Positions 27,501 through 34,700 of a stretch of DNA of 64,000 nucleotides are shown here, piece after piece. The notes below the pieces were generated by a model. That model did not search any database and had not been told where the DNA came from. It saw nothing but the letters and a program-made list of their open reading frames with translations. The stretch's first letter is position 1. Every line of letters begins with the position of its first letter. The translations under genes and the position numbers were made by a program. The stretch comes from Platynereis dumerilii (Eukaryota > Annelida > Polychaeta > Phyllodocida > Nereididae), in NCBI GenBank assembly GCA_026936325.1, contig JAPTHN010000024.1:2669501-2733500 (forward strand), read 5' to 3'.

Positions 27501-28040
27501 ACAAGTACTGTGAAAGGGCGAAACTCCAATTCCATTCCAGAGTCATCAACAATTTCTAATACAAACCCTTCGCAACAGGATAAAGCTTCGAATCGTGAAT
27601 TAGAAAAATCGACTGATACCTCAAGCAGTACAGATAATCATAATTTACCATCGTCTGCAAAAAATATGGATTTACCAAGTGAGGGTTCAAATATCATTGG
27701 TGAAAAGAGTACTCCACCATCAAATACATTGTCTCCACCTTACAAATTTGATTCCGATGTGCATAAAATTGAAGTGACAGACAAAAATTATAACAATTTC
27801 GGCGGAGCAATCTCGCCTCCGAATTTAGAATCCACAAAGAAAGACTTCTTGAATAGGAAGAGCTTTATCGGTATAGAGCCTACGAAAAGTTCAGAGTACT
27901 TGTTAAAAAGACAGAAGAGCATACCTTCAACTCAGAGAATGGTTGACATGTCAAAAAATAAATATCACAAACAGTCGTCTACAAAAGCGCCACCTGTGAA
28001 AAAGACGACAGCAAAATACTCCTGGTGGAGACACTGGTAG
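346..28040 (+). CDS. FN2(x12)-mucin-FN2/PAN(x4) giant secreted protein gene, 5'-partial, 20 exons
   Basis: Twenty exons can be joined in one frame: 346-591, 1041-1298, 1606-1851, 2304-2543, 3102-3326, 3622-3852, 4309-4563, 4884-5741, 6527-6742, 7731-7871, 8398-8571, 9092-14473, 16917-17075, 17489-17647, 18797-18883, 19555-19803, 21084-21323, 25338-25598, 26490-26735, 27214-28040. All have AG/GT borders, all internal exons are phase 1-1, and the sum is about 3,565 codons. Twelve FN2 modules (C-x-FPF, Y-x-x-C, WC, WG-x-C) flank a Thr/Pro/Ser stalk and are followed by four six-Cys-type PAN/apple modules. FN2 modules are known to bind gelatin/collagen or choline lipids, and PAN modules bind proteins or glycans; the ligand here is unknown. 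The signal peptide and promoter must lie upstream, since the first visible exon starts in phase 1. No membrane anchor is seen, so secretion into matrix, mucus or an adhesive layer is inferred. I do not recognise a named orthologue. Confidence 0.85.
592..1040 (+). repeat. intron with two decayed copies of the FN2 exon-1 tail
   Basis: Bases 690-750 and 796-855 each resemble the last ~30 bp of the first FN2 exon plus the start of its intron (TTTGGGGAAACTGTAATGGT and CAGGGAAACTATGACGGTAG against 574-595). Both also share TTCATATCGCAT further on. They look like local tandem duplications of an exon/intron border that have since decayed. Confidence 0.65.
1041..1298 (+). CDS. exon: FN2 module 2
   Basis: The acceptor CAACAG is followed by TACDPST, a Pro/Thr linker of about 25 residues, then [23 protein letters not shown] and WGNCAG, ending at G|gttaga. 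This is a complete FN2 core with the two extra linker cysteines. The donor is the weak GTTAGA form. The antisense reading of this exon is also open but is only a shadow. Confidence 0.85.
1325..1370. repeat. 22-bp tandem duplication
   Basis: CTTGAGAGTTTCTGGAAGCAGG is followed directly by a copy differing by one base, just after the exon-2 donor. It is a simple slippage-type duplication inside the intron. Confidence 0.7.
1606..1851 (+). CDS. exon: FN2 module 3
   Basis: The acceptor CTACACAG leads into TACDPIS, a Thr/Pro linker, then [23 protein letters not shown] and WGNCAG, with donor gtaagc. It is a complete FN2 module in phase 1-1 with the linker cysteine pair. Its core closely resembles modules 1 and 4, which fits tandem exon duplication. 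Confidence 0.85.
2304..2543 (+). CDS. exon: FN2 module 4
   Basis: The acceptor CATCTAG is followed by TACDPTTT, a Thr/Ser linker, then [23 protein letters not shown] and WGNCAG, with donor gtaaat. All four core cysteines and the extra linker pair are present. The intron behind it begins with a perfect 48-bp tandem duplication. Confidence 0.85.
2563..2658. repeat. perfect 48-bp tandem duplication
   Basis: The unit starting CTTAGTCATAGAGTAGG at 2563 is repeated without mismatch from 2611. It lies 20 bp behind the donor of FN2 exon 4. The absence of divergence suggests a very recent event or an assembly artefact. Confidence 0.85.
2779..2985. mobile_element. palindromic MITE-like element with ~50-bp inverted arms
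   Basis: The left arm (2779-2830, containing TTTGAAGCGCTAGAATTATT) is the near reverse complement of the right arm (2932-2985). The ~100-bp spacer encodes nothing. This is the form of a non-autonomous DNA transposon; superfamily not assigned. Confidence 0.65.
3102..3326 (+). CDS. exon: FN2 module 5
   Basis: The acceptor CTCTCCAG leads into TACDSSSS, the shortest linker of the early modules, then [23 protein letters not shown] and WGNCAG, with donor gtaata. It is a complete FN2 core with the linker cysteine pair in phase 1-1. Confidence 0.85.
3622..3852 (+). CDS. exon: FN2 module 6
   Basis: The acceptor ATGTAG leads into TACDPTTA, then [33 protein letters not shown] and WGDCAG, with donor gtattt. 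This is a complete FN2 core with linker cysteines. The open antisense frame over the same bases is a shadow. Confidence 0.85.
4309..4563 (+). CDS. exon: FN2 module 7 (divergent CEIPY core)
   Basis: The acceptor TTCAAG opens on TVCDSST, a Thr/Asn/Ser linker, then [23 protein letters not shown] and WGDCEG, with donor gttaat. The usual C-x-FPF motif is replaced by CEIPY, so the first beta-hairpin has lost both canonical Phe residues, although all four core cysteines and both linker cysteines remain. The exon is intact in phase 1-1, so I read it as a functional variant. Confidence 0.8.
4884..5741 (+). CDS. exon: Ser/Thr/Pro linker plus FN2 module 8
   Basis: This 858-bp exon starts with STCDTTSS, continues with about 220 residues rich in Ser, Thr, Pro and Leu built on loose repeats of the type TTPLS-x-A, then gives [33 protein letters not shown] and WGICSG with donor gtattt. 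The repeat block is a likely O-glycosylated spacer, a smaller cousin of the large stalk downstream. The FN2 core is complete. The start was chosen because the AAG acceptor at 4881-4883 puts STCD in the register shared with the other modules. Confidence 0.8.
6527..6742 (+). CDS. exon: FN2 module 9
   Basis: The acceptor AACACAG leads into SSCTTTPV, then [34 protein letters not shown] and WGFCAS, ending at A|gtaagt, a near-consensus donor. It is a complete FN2 core. The last codon is split as A|GA, so the next module starts with Arg rather than Gly. The open reading frame extending upstream from 6271 is intronic. Confidence 0.85.
7731..7871 (+). CDS. exon: Thr-rich linker of FN2 module 10
   Basis: The acceptor TTCCGCAG opens on TSCDPTPT, followed by about 32 Thr/Pro-rich residues and LPAPNC-T, with donor gtgagc. 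It holds only the linker and the two extra cysteines. The FN2 core follows in the next exon, so an intron sits exactly where the single-exon modules pass from linker to core. Confidence 0.75.
8398..8571 (+). CDS. exon: core of FN2 module 10
   Basis: The acceptor CAAACAG leads to [23 protein letters not shown], a slightly long loop with [18 protein letters not shown] and WGNCAG, with donor gtaaag. All four core cysteines are present. It completes the linker exon at 7731-7871 in phase 1. Confidence 0.85.
9092..14473 (+). CDS. exon: giant mucin-like Thr/Pro/Ser stalk
   Basis: A single 5,382-bp exon runs from the acceptor GTTTAG to donor gtaagt without a stop, giving 1,794 residues dominated by Thr, Pro, Ser, Ala and Gln in TTP, STTP and TTPF motifs. 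Cysteine appears only at the two edges (GCLTT at the start, RCQ at the end). The first 400 residues are nearly pure TTP/TTT. The middle carries a family of about 60-residue repeats, clearest at 12538-13279, and the end has a threefold TTVTARG repeat (14263-14388). Such composition is typical of heavily O-glycosylated extended mucin domains. An upstream in-frame ATG at 9082 is intronic and is not used as a start. Antisense open frames across it reflect the repeated codons. Confidence 0.9.
12538..13279 (+). repeat. four tandem 59-62 residue coding repeats in the mucin exon
   Basis: Units start at 12538, 12715, 12892 and 13078, spaced 177, 177 and 186 bp. Each contains GQSTTPF-[IV]-K, an AAxAxQT-type core, NVQTTP, a Gly/Ser patch, TPFIE, and QQNTP. 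More diverged relatives sharing TP-N-VA-x-QT stretch upstream to about 11290 and one follows near 13435. The frame is kept in every unit, which points to amplification under coding constraint. Confidence 0.85.
14474..16916 (+). other. 2.4 kb intron after the mucin exon
   Basis: It is AT-rich and noncoding. Except for the small inverted-repeat element at 16637-16847 and a GC-richer patch around 16430-16480, nothing is recognisable. Introns on either side of the FN2 arrays are much shorter. Confidence 0.5.
16637..16847. mobile_element. small element with CATAGGCGTA inverted ends
   Basis: The left end CATAGGCGTATCGGAGGGG matches the inverted right end (reverse complement CATAGGCGTACGGCGGGCGG) with few mismatches, 211 bp apart. 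The ends recall hAT-type non-autonomous elements, but no 8-bp target duplication is evident. A related fragment starts near 54810. Confidence 0.55.
16917..17075 (+). CDS. exon: FN2 module 11
   Basis: The acceptor CAACAG leads into [34 protein letters not shown] and WGNCI, with donor gtaagt. It is a short FN2 module without the linker cysteines; the preceding RCQ of the mucin exon may supply one partner. C-ILPF replaces C-x-FPF. Confidence 0.8.
17489..17647 (+). CDS. exon: FN2 module 12
   Basis: The acceptor TTTTTCAG leads into [33 protein letters not shown] and WGNCKG, with donor gtaaga. It is a compact 53-residue FN2 core with no linker cysteine pair. A 39-bp exact copy of its tail and donor lies at 18361-18399. 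Confidence 0.85.
17675..18181. mobile_element. 507-bp element with perfect 15-bp terminal inverted repeats
   Basis: AGGGGCTATAAGCCC at the left is exactly mirrored at the right end. The interior is noncoding. It lies inside the intron after FN2 module 12, just where a second copy of that intron start (18361 onward) has no such insert. Confidence 0.65.
18361..18440 (+). repeat. duplicate of the FN2 module 12 exon tail, donor and intron start
   Basis: Bases 18361-18399 repeat 17634-17672 exactly, including the exon end AACTGTAAAG and the donor gtaaga. The following ATGGATTAAGATAGA (18402 on) matches 18274 on. The copy is contiguous, whereas the first copy is split by about 600 bp holding the element at 17675-18181. 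Confidence 0.75.
18472..18647. mobile_element. small element with CAGTGGTACC/CAGCGGTCC inverted ends
   Basis: CAGTGGTACCTCCATTATAA at the left matches the reverse complement of the right end (CAGCGGTCCCTGCATTATAA) with three mismatches. About 125 bp of noncoding DNA lies between. A relative occurs near 30340-30520. The CAG ends fit hAT-like elements, but I see no target duplication. Confidence 0.6.
18797..18883 (+). CDS. exon: short linker between FN2 and PAN modules
   Basis: The acceptor CTTTCCAG and donor gtatga bound 29 residues beginning [13 protein letters not shown] and ending ISKIK, rich in Ser, Thr and Lys with one Cys. It belongs to no recognised domain. It is included because it is exactly 87 bp, phase 1-1 and well bordered. 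It has the least internal evidence of the internal exons. Confidence 0.6.
18884..19554 (+). other. intron before PAN module 1
   Basis: There is no repeat or exon that I can support. A 65-codon open frame at 19110-19307 has no motif and no suitable borders. Confidence 0.4.
19555..19803 (+). CDS. exon: PAN/apple module 1
   Basis: The acceptor ATTTTCAG opens on GCSSDFF, then [27 protein letters not shown] and QYRRIKC, with donor gtaaat. Six cysteines and the C-x-AYD-Y core match the PAN/apple pattern, a disulfide-stabilised fold used for protein or carbohydrate binding. Confidence 0.85.
19804..21083 (+). other. intron between PAN modules 1 and 2
   Basis: This is 1.28 kb of AT-rich sequence; I see nothing in it beyond homopolymer runs. 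Confidence 0.45.
21084..21323 (+). CDS. exon: PAN/apple module 2
   Basis: The acceptor TTTTACAG leads to [39 protein letters not shown] and QYRRVFC, with donor gtaggt. All six PAN cysteines are present. It is closest to module 1 in spacing and in the closing QYRR motif. Confidence 0.85.
21462..24701. mobile_element. 3.2 kb fold-back element with ~1 kb inverted arms
   Basis: The left arm (about 21462-22495) and right arm (about 23695-24701) are near reverse complements over roughly 1 kb, from the termini (AATAGGGAG) past a conserved GTGGCGCCGCAAATAGGGGC block. Each arm is itself internally duplicated: a ~430-bp sequence containing AATACTGGATTGA occurs twice. The 1.2 kb centre is noncoding and contains a further small element (23103-23488). 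Long, internally repeated terminal inverted repeats are the mark of foldback-type DNA transposons. It sits in the intron between PAN modules 2 and 3. Confidence 0.75.
23103..23488. mobile_element. small element, TTTAGGGGCCGAC inverted ends (family A, copy 1)
   Basis: The left end TTAGGGGCCGAC and the right end GTCAGCTCCTAA are inverted repeats, and the interior shares ACAAACTTTT and CCATAGCCCC with the copy at 32450-32725. A second element fragment (23140-23281, with GTCAGTGTAGGTG) is nested in it and matches the element at 35908-36074. Confidence 0.6.
24702..25337 (+). other. rest of the intron before PAN module 3
   Basis: AT-rich sequence with a short TA microsatellite near 24825. A 142-codon open frame (24987-25415) overlaps the PAN exon in another frame and has no supporting feature. 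Confidence 0.4.
25338..25598 (+). CDS. exon: PAN/apple module 3
   Basis: The acceptor TTTTCAG leads into [10 protein letters not shown], then [24 protein letters not shown] and a closing SRC. The donor that keeps phase 1 is G|gttggt at 25598. A stronger-looking gtaatt 4 bp later would shift the frame into an early stop in the next exon, so I rejected it. The usual QYRR end is replaced by QSVRSR. Confidence 0.8.
25599..26489 (+). other. intron between PAN modules 3 and 4
   Basis: This is 0.9 kb of noncoding sequence in which I recognise nothing. The intron 26736-27213 that follows module 4 is likewise empty, apart from one TAGGCCTA octamer. Confidence 0.45.
26490..26735 (+). CDS. exon: PAN/apple module 4
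   Basis: The acceptor TTTTACAG leads into [34 protein letters not shown] and TQYRRV. The only phase-1 donor before the frame ends is T|gtaaaa at 26735; it fits the next exon but leaves out the final PAN cysteine. If not spliced there, the frame continues through VFC and stops at 26807-26809, which would make an alternative C-terminus with all six cysteines. Confidence 0.7.
27214..28040 (+). CDS. terminal exon: Thr/Ser/Lys-rich C-terminal tail
   Basis: The acceptor TTATTGCAG leads into [12 protein letters not shown], a Thr-rich patch with TTTKQ repeats, then about 200 residues rich in Ser, Asn, Asp and Lys, ending KYSWWRHW before TAG at 28038-28040. The frame stays open for about 275 codons and joins the PAN module in phase 1. 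No hydrophobic anchor follows, so the protein appears to end outside the cell. An internal ATG at 27276 is not the likely start of a separate gene, given the open frame upstream to the acceptor. Confidence 0.75.
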
Positions 28041-29570
28041 AGTGGTAAATTTGTGTCTTTCGAAAAATGGATACACAAATCGTATTGATCTCATGCACAA
28101 ATTGAAAACAGGGAGTCAGGGATCGATCCAGGGTGTGAGGAATTCCCCACCAGATACGATGATTATATTTTTACATTTATATCTGTGTTGCATGTAAGTG
28201 GCGATCTGTTTCAAGAGATTGTAACCCGACAGTTCCTCCACGCCCTGTCTAAAAATGACTTGATCTGTCCCTGCAGGGAGCCACCTCATCTTGCAGTTAA
28301 ATCCATGAAAAAAGTGTGTGTTTTATAATATATTCCAAGTGATAGGTGGTCAATACTGGACAATGCCTCTTGTTTTTGTCCGGCATCTTCCCCTTAGGCT
28401 AAGGTTCTAAGTCATCATTATTATGTTCTTATTTACTCTAAACACCAGTAAACAAATATTTGGACAGTATAGTTGTTGAATCAAATTAAACTAATATATC
28501 ATTTCAATGCTTCAAAATGTTACATTTTGTGCATTTTGTTGTTCACTCTAAGCACTACTAAACAGAGCTTAAGACAGCATAATTATTGAATAAAATTATA
28601 TAAATGTATATCATATCAAGGCTTCAAAAATTTGAATTATGTTCACAAGTAGAGGTGGCTCCCCCTGTATGACAAAAATGACTTCAACCCACCGGTTTGA
28701 AAGAGGTGGTAACCCAAACTTGACAAGACTTCATGACTGTGACAAACTTGCAACAAAACTTGACAGAGGCAGATGTCTCAAATATTTTCATATCTCTCCT
28801 TTAACGATTTTCTAATGATTCTCATGACGAACGGCTGATGACAGCTGAACAAATTTTATCATTGTTGTTTTTATCTCGTAAAATTTAATATAGCTTGCTT
28901 ATTTGGCAAATATGCTTTAGGATTCTATTGTAATGTCCTACTTTTATCATATTTGTTATGCTTTAAAAAGGAATTACCAAATCGAGATATGTTTTTTTTA
29001 GGTTTCTGTAAATATCTAATGAACATTTGGTTATCATGAATATATTAACTTCGGCATATTATACTAGTTTTCTTTGCTATACTTGTAAATATCTATACTC
29101 GGTAGTTGTATTATTGCTTTTGTAAATATGCTTTGTAAGAAAATTTGAAAAAGAAGAAAAAAAAAGTGCATGAATTTTGCATAATTCATAATTATAAAGT
29201 TGTTATAGCATAACCAATGAACTGATTGAGCTTTGAACATTTTTAGGAAATTCGAAAATAAAATCAACGTGATAATATTGTCTTCCATAAAACACATCGT
29301 CATGACACCAAATATGAAAATGTGATACTCGATGGAAATTTGATGAATTGCAGGTCTATGATTATGGTTTATAGATGTTGTAAATATGATATGATATGAT
29401 ACCGATGAAATGTTGAAATAGGGTAATCAAGTGTCCAAGAAATTTTGACACAAACTGATTTTCACTTGCATGATAAAATGTATAACGTTAACGTATTGAT
29501 AACTTTGATGCTTGAAAGTGTCTTTCACTCTTTAAATAAAATTGTGAAGTTATATTTGTTGTCAATACAG

Positions 29571-29641
29571 GTACATATAATCAGTGGTGGCCATTTCAAA
29601 CACCAAAGCCATCAGAAGTTGTGAAAAGTCTGCGTGAATAA
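29571..29641 (+). CDS. candidate alternative last exon (weak)
   Basis: A good acceptor (TTGTTGTCAATACAG) is followed in phase 1 by 22 open codons with NQWWPFQTPKPSE, then TAA. Phase 1 would let it join any upstream exon of this gene. It lies inside the presumed 3' UTR. The frame is short enough to be open by chance. Confidence 0.2.
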
Positions 29642-30164
29642 ACCACGAGGTTTTACCACAGGTCGAAAGCACTATCTCGACGTGTCACTGATTATGTTTA
29701 TTCGATATAATTACGATATTAATGTTGCACTTATTCTTAAAATCACAAGGTTATAAATGTTTGTTGCTGAGATAGTTTATGTCCGGTGTTGGTTAATGTA
29801 ATACTTTATTGAAAGATTGTATATAACCTACAAAGATGAAAATTTAATGTTTGTTAAAATTATTATAAAATGTAGTCTATTTTGTGTTATCTGTCTCAAT
29901 ATAGATAGAAAATGTATATGAATAAATATTTATTATTACTAAAATGTCAAATTTGTTAACGATAAATAGGTGTAGTTTTTCTATATTTTCTAACCGGTCA
30001 CCTGCATGTATTAATGACAAATACTGCATGTAATTTGTTGACATTTCCGTATGATAATAATGTATGTGATCACTCATTATGCCAAATGATTTTTCTATCA
30101 ATTAATGTATGATAATCTCAAAAGTGTATAGCTCACTCTGTTGTGTATGATATCACTGTAGTGC

Positions 30165-30170
30165 AATAAA
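30165..30170 (+). terminator. candidate polyadenylation signal AATAAA
   Basis: AATAAA is followed about 20 bases later by TTTTGTTCTCTC, the kind of U/GU-rich element found downstream of cleavage sites. It is the last such signal before repeat-rich DNA. Earlier hexamers near 29535 could also be used. Confidence 0.35.
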
Positions 30171-30190
30171 TTAATCAAATACAAGCAGAT

Positions 30191-32170
30191 TTTGTTCTCT
30201 CTAAATTGCAAATATACAGATTCAGTGCCATAATGGTTGGAATTGGGGGAAAAGGGCATAATAACAATTATTAATTTGTAAATAAAAATATGAAATCCCC
30301 ATGGATTAAACCACGGATAGTCTTCCCGATGGGGGCCACCAACTTATCTCATCCTAGGGGCTCCCCAGATCTGGTTAGGCCCTGTCTAATACAAGTTCCA
30401 CCCGCGCTAAATAGTATTTTTAATGCATCAAATTTTGCACCCCCACGAGACAGTACTCCAACAAGAGACCGCTTCGTTATCGCAGAAGGGGTGGTGTTAT
30501 AACGCAGGGACAACTGTGCACGAAACCACACTACCAAAGACTTTTGGAGCTATCGGACAGCTGCCAGGGAGCCAGATCCAGACAACCAATTCAACTGACC
30601 CACTAGAGGGCTAACCAGTCAATAAGAGACCTCTGACTCAACAGCTATGTCTCCTATCTGCCGCCTAGTGTTAGGCTGTGAAAGACAGTCATCTGTAATA
30701 CGTAATCAAGGGTGCTGGAAGTTACCGCGGGAAGCAGGGGTGGTCCGGCGAGGAAGGGCAAATCTAATTCGCTTCACAAAAATTTTACGTAAAGTCAAAA
30801 ATAATTTCAAATAAATACTTGCGTTACGTTTTTTCTTTTTTAAGTTCAAAAGGGCATACCTTGCCCCCCCCCCCCCCCCGGGTCAAGCCTAGCAGGGGCA
30901 ACTTTCCCCGCTGCTCCCTTCTTCTTCTTGTATAGGTATCTGTCCTTTTTGGAATATCCTTTATGTACATACCTACACGTACAGCCTTATTATGCAGCCA
31001 GGTTTTTACCTCCAGCGAACAAAGGTCGAAGGAGGTGTTGTAATCACTTTGGCAAAATGTTGTCTGACTGCCAGGCTGGTGATCAGGCGATCCGGGGTAG
31101 GGCGGACAGATAGTTTCCGGGAAAGAACTGGTTTTACATACCCCGGCAGGCAGACGGGCAGATGGCGTGGCAGCGGGCATATTGATAACTAGGCCAAGAC
31201 TTGGCCACGATTGCATTATACCAATTTGGTACAAATCGCTTAAAATATGGTGTAGCTGCACATGTCTTTTAAAGATGTCTTTCGCTGAAGGTTTCCTGCT
31301 GCGCAGCCTATGTTTTATAATATCTCTAAAATAAATAAGACCATTTGGATATCCTTTACACATACAGTAGTCAGCTATATGTGCCATAGGCCTGATATCG
31401 TGTCAGTCTTGTCCAAATCTGTCGGTTCAGTGAGGCATTGTGATATTTAGTCAGATTTTGGGTGTTCACACTAATTGTGCAGTTTCTTAAACTTTCTTCG
31501 AATAGCACCAAAAATCTGCCAAACTGATAATAAATGCAATGAATGTTTGTCTCAAAACATTAAATTCACAACAACAGATGATATAAGTAAGGCAGAGCAT
31601 ATAGGGCTAAGTGCAAAAAATTACCAGCATTTAGGGAACAGTGGCCTTTTATTTCTGATTCCATGCAACACTTTTGAATCTTTTCTGGTTTAAAAAGTTG
31701 GAAGGTCCAACCTCAGTAAGAGGACAATTCCCCCCCCCCCCCCCAGCACATATGTGATGGCCGCCCTGGGCCCAATCCGCTCAACTTGGACAAAACATTT
31801 TATGATTTCGTATAAGTGTGCCCTGCTCCATTCATTACAGGAACAGTCTTTGAAGGAAATCTGAAAAAATATCATGTTTAAGTATCACTATCAACAGGTA
31901 TATATATACATGTATGTTATTAAAACTAGAGGCAACATAAGATTAGGGGATCACCGGCGCTTACGATGCTGTCCCTCAAGGACGATACGTCGCTGCGAAT
32001 TATTTTTATGTATATATATATCTACGTCACTACCTGAAAAAATTAAGATGGGAAGAGTTCAATTGGACCATGCACAGTTGTGTACTAATCCATTGCATGT
32101 ATGAGTCTATTACAGAGGAAAGAGACAGAATGACTCATTGACTGCATTGAAGTTGCATTCCACGACGTGG
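30191..32170. other. intergenic stretch with degraded repeats
   Basis: It holds a relative of the 18472-18647 element (about 30340-30520, sharing ACCGC and GCAGAAGGG-GG-TTATAA-GCAGGGAC features), a C16 run at 30867, another C run at 31731, and otherwise unrecognised sequence. The longest open frame (minus strand 30824-31387) runs through the poly-C tract and has no motif. Confidence 0.4.
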
Positions 32171-32449
32171 ACCCAACGGAGGCCCCATTTAACCTCATAA
32201 TTCCCAAATGGAGGTCCCATTGTGGAGTTCAAGGAGTAGTGAAATATTATGAGATTTTAAAATTTTTATAGGGACAATAGGGAATTGCTGGATATTGAAA
32301 CTATAATCAGGGATTTTGTGGGATTGATCTGACTAATTGGGGATAATGGGATATGTGTGGACTTTTGGAAACTGTCAGGGAAATAATTGGGATATGCAGG
32401 ACTTGTGGGAATTAGAAGTTCCAATTTTAGCCACCAGTGTGAAATGATA

Positions 32450-32725
32450 AGGGGCCGACCAGATGATAGTTGGGGGGGGGGAGGCTATGGACTTTAACTG
32501 CGGGACAAACTTTTTTTGTGCGGCACATCGACAAATAATTATTTCGCATGCTCACTCGCGACAAACTTTTTAATCTGAATCTTAACATTACTGTTCCCTA
32601 GTTGGAAACATTTTTTTTTTTCCATGTGTTGAACAATTTTTTTTTTCAGTGTTTTTTTCACCAAATCTTATTTTTTTCACCAAAATGTCCATAGCCCCCC
32701 CCCCAAGATCATCTGGTCAACCCCT
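32450..32725. mobile_element. small element with ~30-bp inverted ends (family A, copy 2)
   Basis: AGGGGCCGACCAGATGAT at the left mirrors ATCATCTGGTCAACCCCT at the right, with G-rich tracts just inside both ends. The interior matches the copy at 23103-23488, confirming a dispersed family. Confidence 0.65.
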
Positions 32726-33426
32726 AACATACACTTTTTCAGATGTGTGTGCAATGATTGTTGTCTCTGACAAAAACAACACCCAATCGGTGCGTCACAG
32801 TTTGTCTGTTTGTTTGTTTTAGTTAACAGAATAGATTTCTTGACAATTAAAGGGTTGATCCACAACTTAAATATACAGAGCACTTAAATATCACCTTAAA
32901 TGATATTTAGCAATCAGTTGTTCTGACTGCATTGCAACAGAATTCTAATGCTGAGGCCAGGTTGCATTCACCAGAAATGTTAAGGTACTTTTTCTTGTTT
33001 ATTTAAATGTAGCAGATTGGTGATATACTGAAAGACAGGCACATGATAGGCTACTAACAAAGCAAATGATTATTTTGACCAAAATAAAATTAATTCAATG
33101 AGTGTTTCTATATATATAGGCCTATCAAAAGGTTATATCAAAATCAAAAGGTTATATAATTTAATTATGGTTTACTATTTTTGTTTGCCTTTTAAAAACC
33201 TTTTGTAACACTCTTACTGCATGCTGGGCCATTGATGACAACTAGCTGTTCACCCGTTAGGGTTTCTTGCTTTTCAGTTCCAGGTTCTTCCCAGGTTAGA
33301 GTAATGTGAAGGCAGGTCCTATTTGGAGGTTCCAGTTAGCTTTCAGTTAGATGAAGTAATGTGGATTGTTTGGAACTACTACAGCGGGGTGTACATCACT
33401 ACAAACACTGAGAGACTGGAGTTGTT
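32726..33426. other. intergenic stretch without a recognised feature
   Basis: I see no coding frame of note. A TAGGCCTA octamer at 33117 and a short direct repeat AAAAGGTTATAT near 33127-33157 are the only patterns. Confidence 0.4.
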
Positions 33427-33800
33427 GGAAAATATGAGTTTCTAAATGCATGACACAATTTAATTTCTGGGAGCTGGGAAGTTATATTGGACATAGAAGT
33501 TCAATCAGTGTGGCAAAAGATGCGGAATTTAGTGGCCTGCAATATGATATGCATTACTGGCCTTGATATGGCAGAGAAATATATAGCTTCCAGATTTGTA
33601 TGTGGAAAATATGTTTTTTGTCAAACTCCCAATAGGAATATCTGGTAACTGGGTAGATATATTGGCCATAGAAGGTCAGTCTGCATATCAAAAGATGCGG
33701 AATTTAATGGCCTTTAATATGAAATGCATTACAGCCTTTGTTGTGGCAGATAAATATACAGGTGGGATATATTTAAGTGAAAAAACATGTTTTTTGTGGC
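33427..33800. repeat. two diverged ~175-bp tandem units
   Basis: Both units contain AAAAGATGCGGAATTTA, ATGCATTAC and GGCAGA-AAATATA in the same order (first near 33518, second near 33692). The second has an open frame (33596-33847) that the first lacks, so it is not coding. Confidence 0.65.
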
Positions 33801-34189
33801 AAATTCCCAAGATATATTTGTGTAACTATGGAAATAATGAATGTTGATAGGTAAAATTTGCCCTATCGGGAACTTCAGATGAATTGACAGGATTAGGAGT
33901 GTAATTTAAGATGCTACGGATTGAGAGAGAAATGCCTTATGAGTGAGATGAGATTCCTGCTATGACTATTATTATGATTAGATGATAAAAAAAAAGGATG
34001 TGCAGCAGCAAACCTTCAGCATTTAGCTGTGACACTGCCAACAGCTGAAACAATCTGCATGTCTTTTGAAATAATTTCAATACATTCATGACTGTTTAAT
34101 TTTACAATTCATGCTATTGTTGTAATTTTATATCAGTTTCAATCTTATAAACTTTTTTCAGGAAACTTGCTTGCCTCTGTATTTTTATC

Positions 34190-34277
34190 ATCGTCAATGC
34201 ATATTGCAAATGGGTATTGTAGTTTCTTTTGATGTCAATGCATATTGCAAATGGGTATTGCAGTTTCATTTGGTGGT
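34190..34277. repeat. ~42-bp tandem duplication
   Basis: GTCAATGCATATTGCAAATG GGTATTG occurs at 34193 and again 42 bp later, followed in both by AGTTTC-TTTG. Confidence 0.75.
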
Positions 34278-34436
34278 CGCTGGAACAGAGGCGTCACACT
34301 TGATGGTTTGATTTATATGGTACTACTTCAGTTCCCTTTAAAACATTGGAAGAATAAAAATAAGCTGTTTTCAATGCCGGGGTAGATCTAAAAATAACGT
34401 GCAAGCACTTTAACAGCTGCTTGTAGATAGACTTAG

Positions 34437-34526
<90 letters not shown>
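34437..34526. repeat. (TATC)n microsatellite, about 22 units
   Basis: About 90 bp of uninterrupted TATC is followed from 34537 to 34700 by a CT-rich tract of CCTTCCTTTTTT units. The translated frame across it is low-complexity and not a gene. Confidence 0.95.
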
Positions 34527-34700
34527 CATGTATATATCCTCCCTCCCTCCCTTCCTCCCTTCCTCCCCCATCCCTTTTTTCCTTCCCATATTTTCCTTGC
34601 TATACTTTCCTTCCTATACTTTCCTTTTTTCTTCCTTTTTTCCTTCCTTTTTTCCTTCCTTTTTTCCTGCCTTTTTTCCTTCCTTCATTCTTTCTTTTGA

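Larger units (their letters stand above)
28041..30190 (+). other. probable 3' UTR of the FN2-mucin-PAN gene
   Basis: About 2.1 kb of AT-rich sequence follows the stop with no coding frame and little repeat content, apart from a diverged ~125-bp tandem duplication (28421-28530 against 28545-28640). Several AATAAA hexamers occur (for example 29535, 30165). The last is followed by a U-rich stretch, so I place the transcript end near 30190 by inference. Confidence 0.45.

Noticed and set aside
30824-31387. 187-codon minus-strand frame
   Set aside because: It runs through a poly-C tract, has low-complexity ends and no recognisable domain or splice context.
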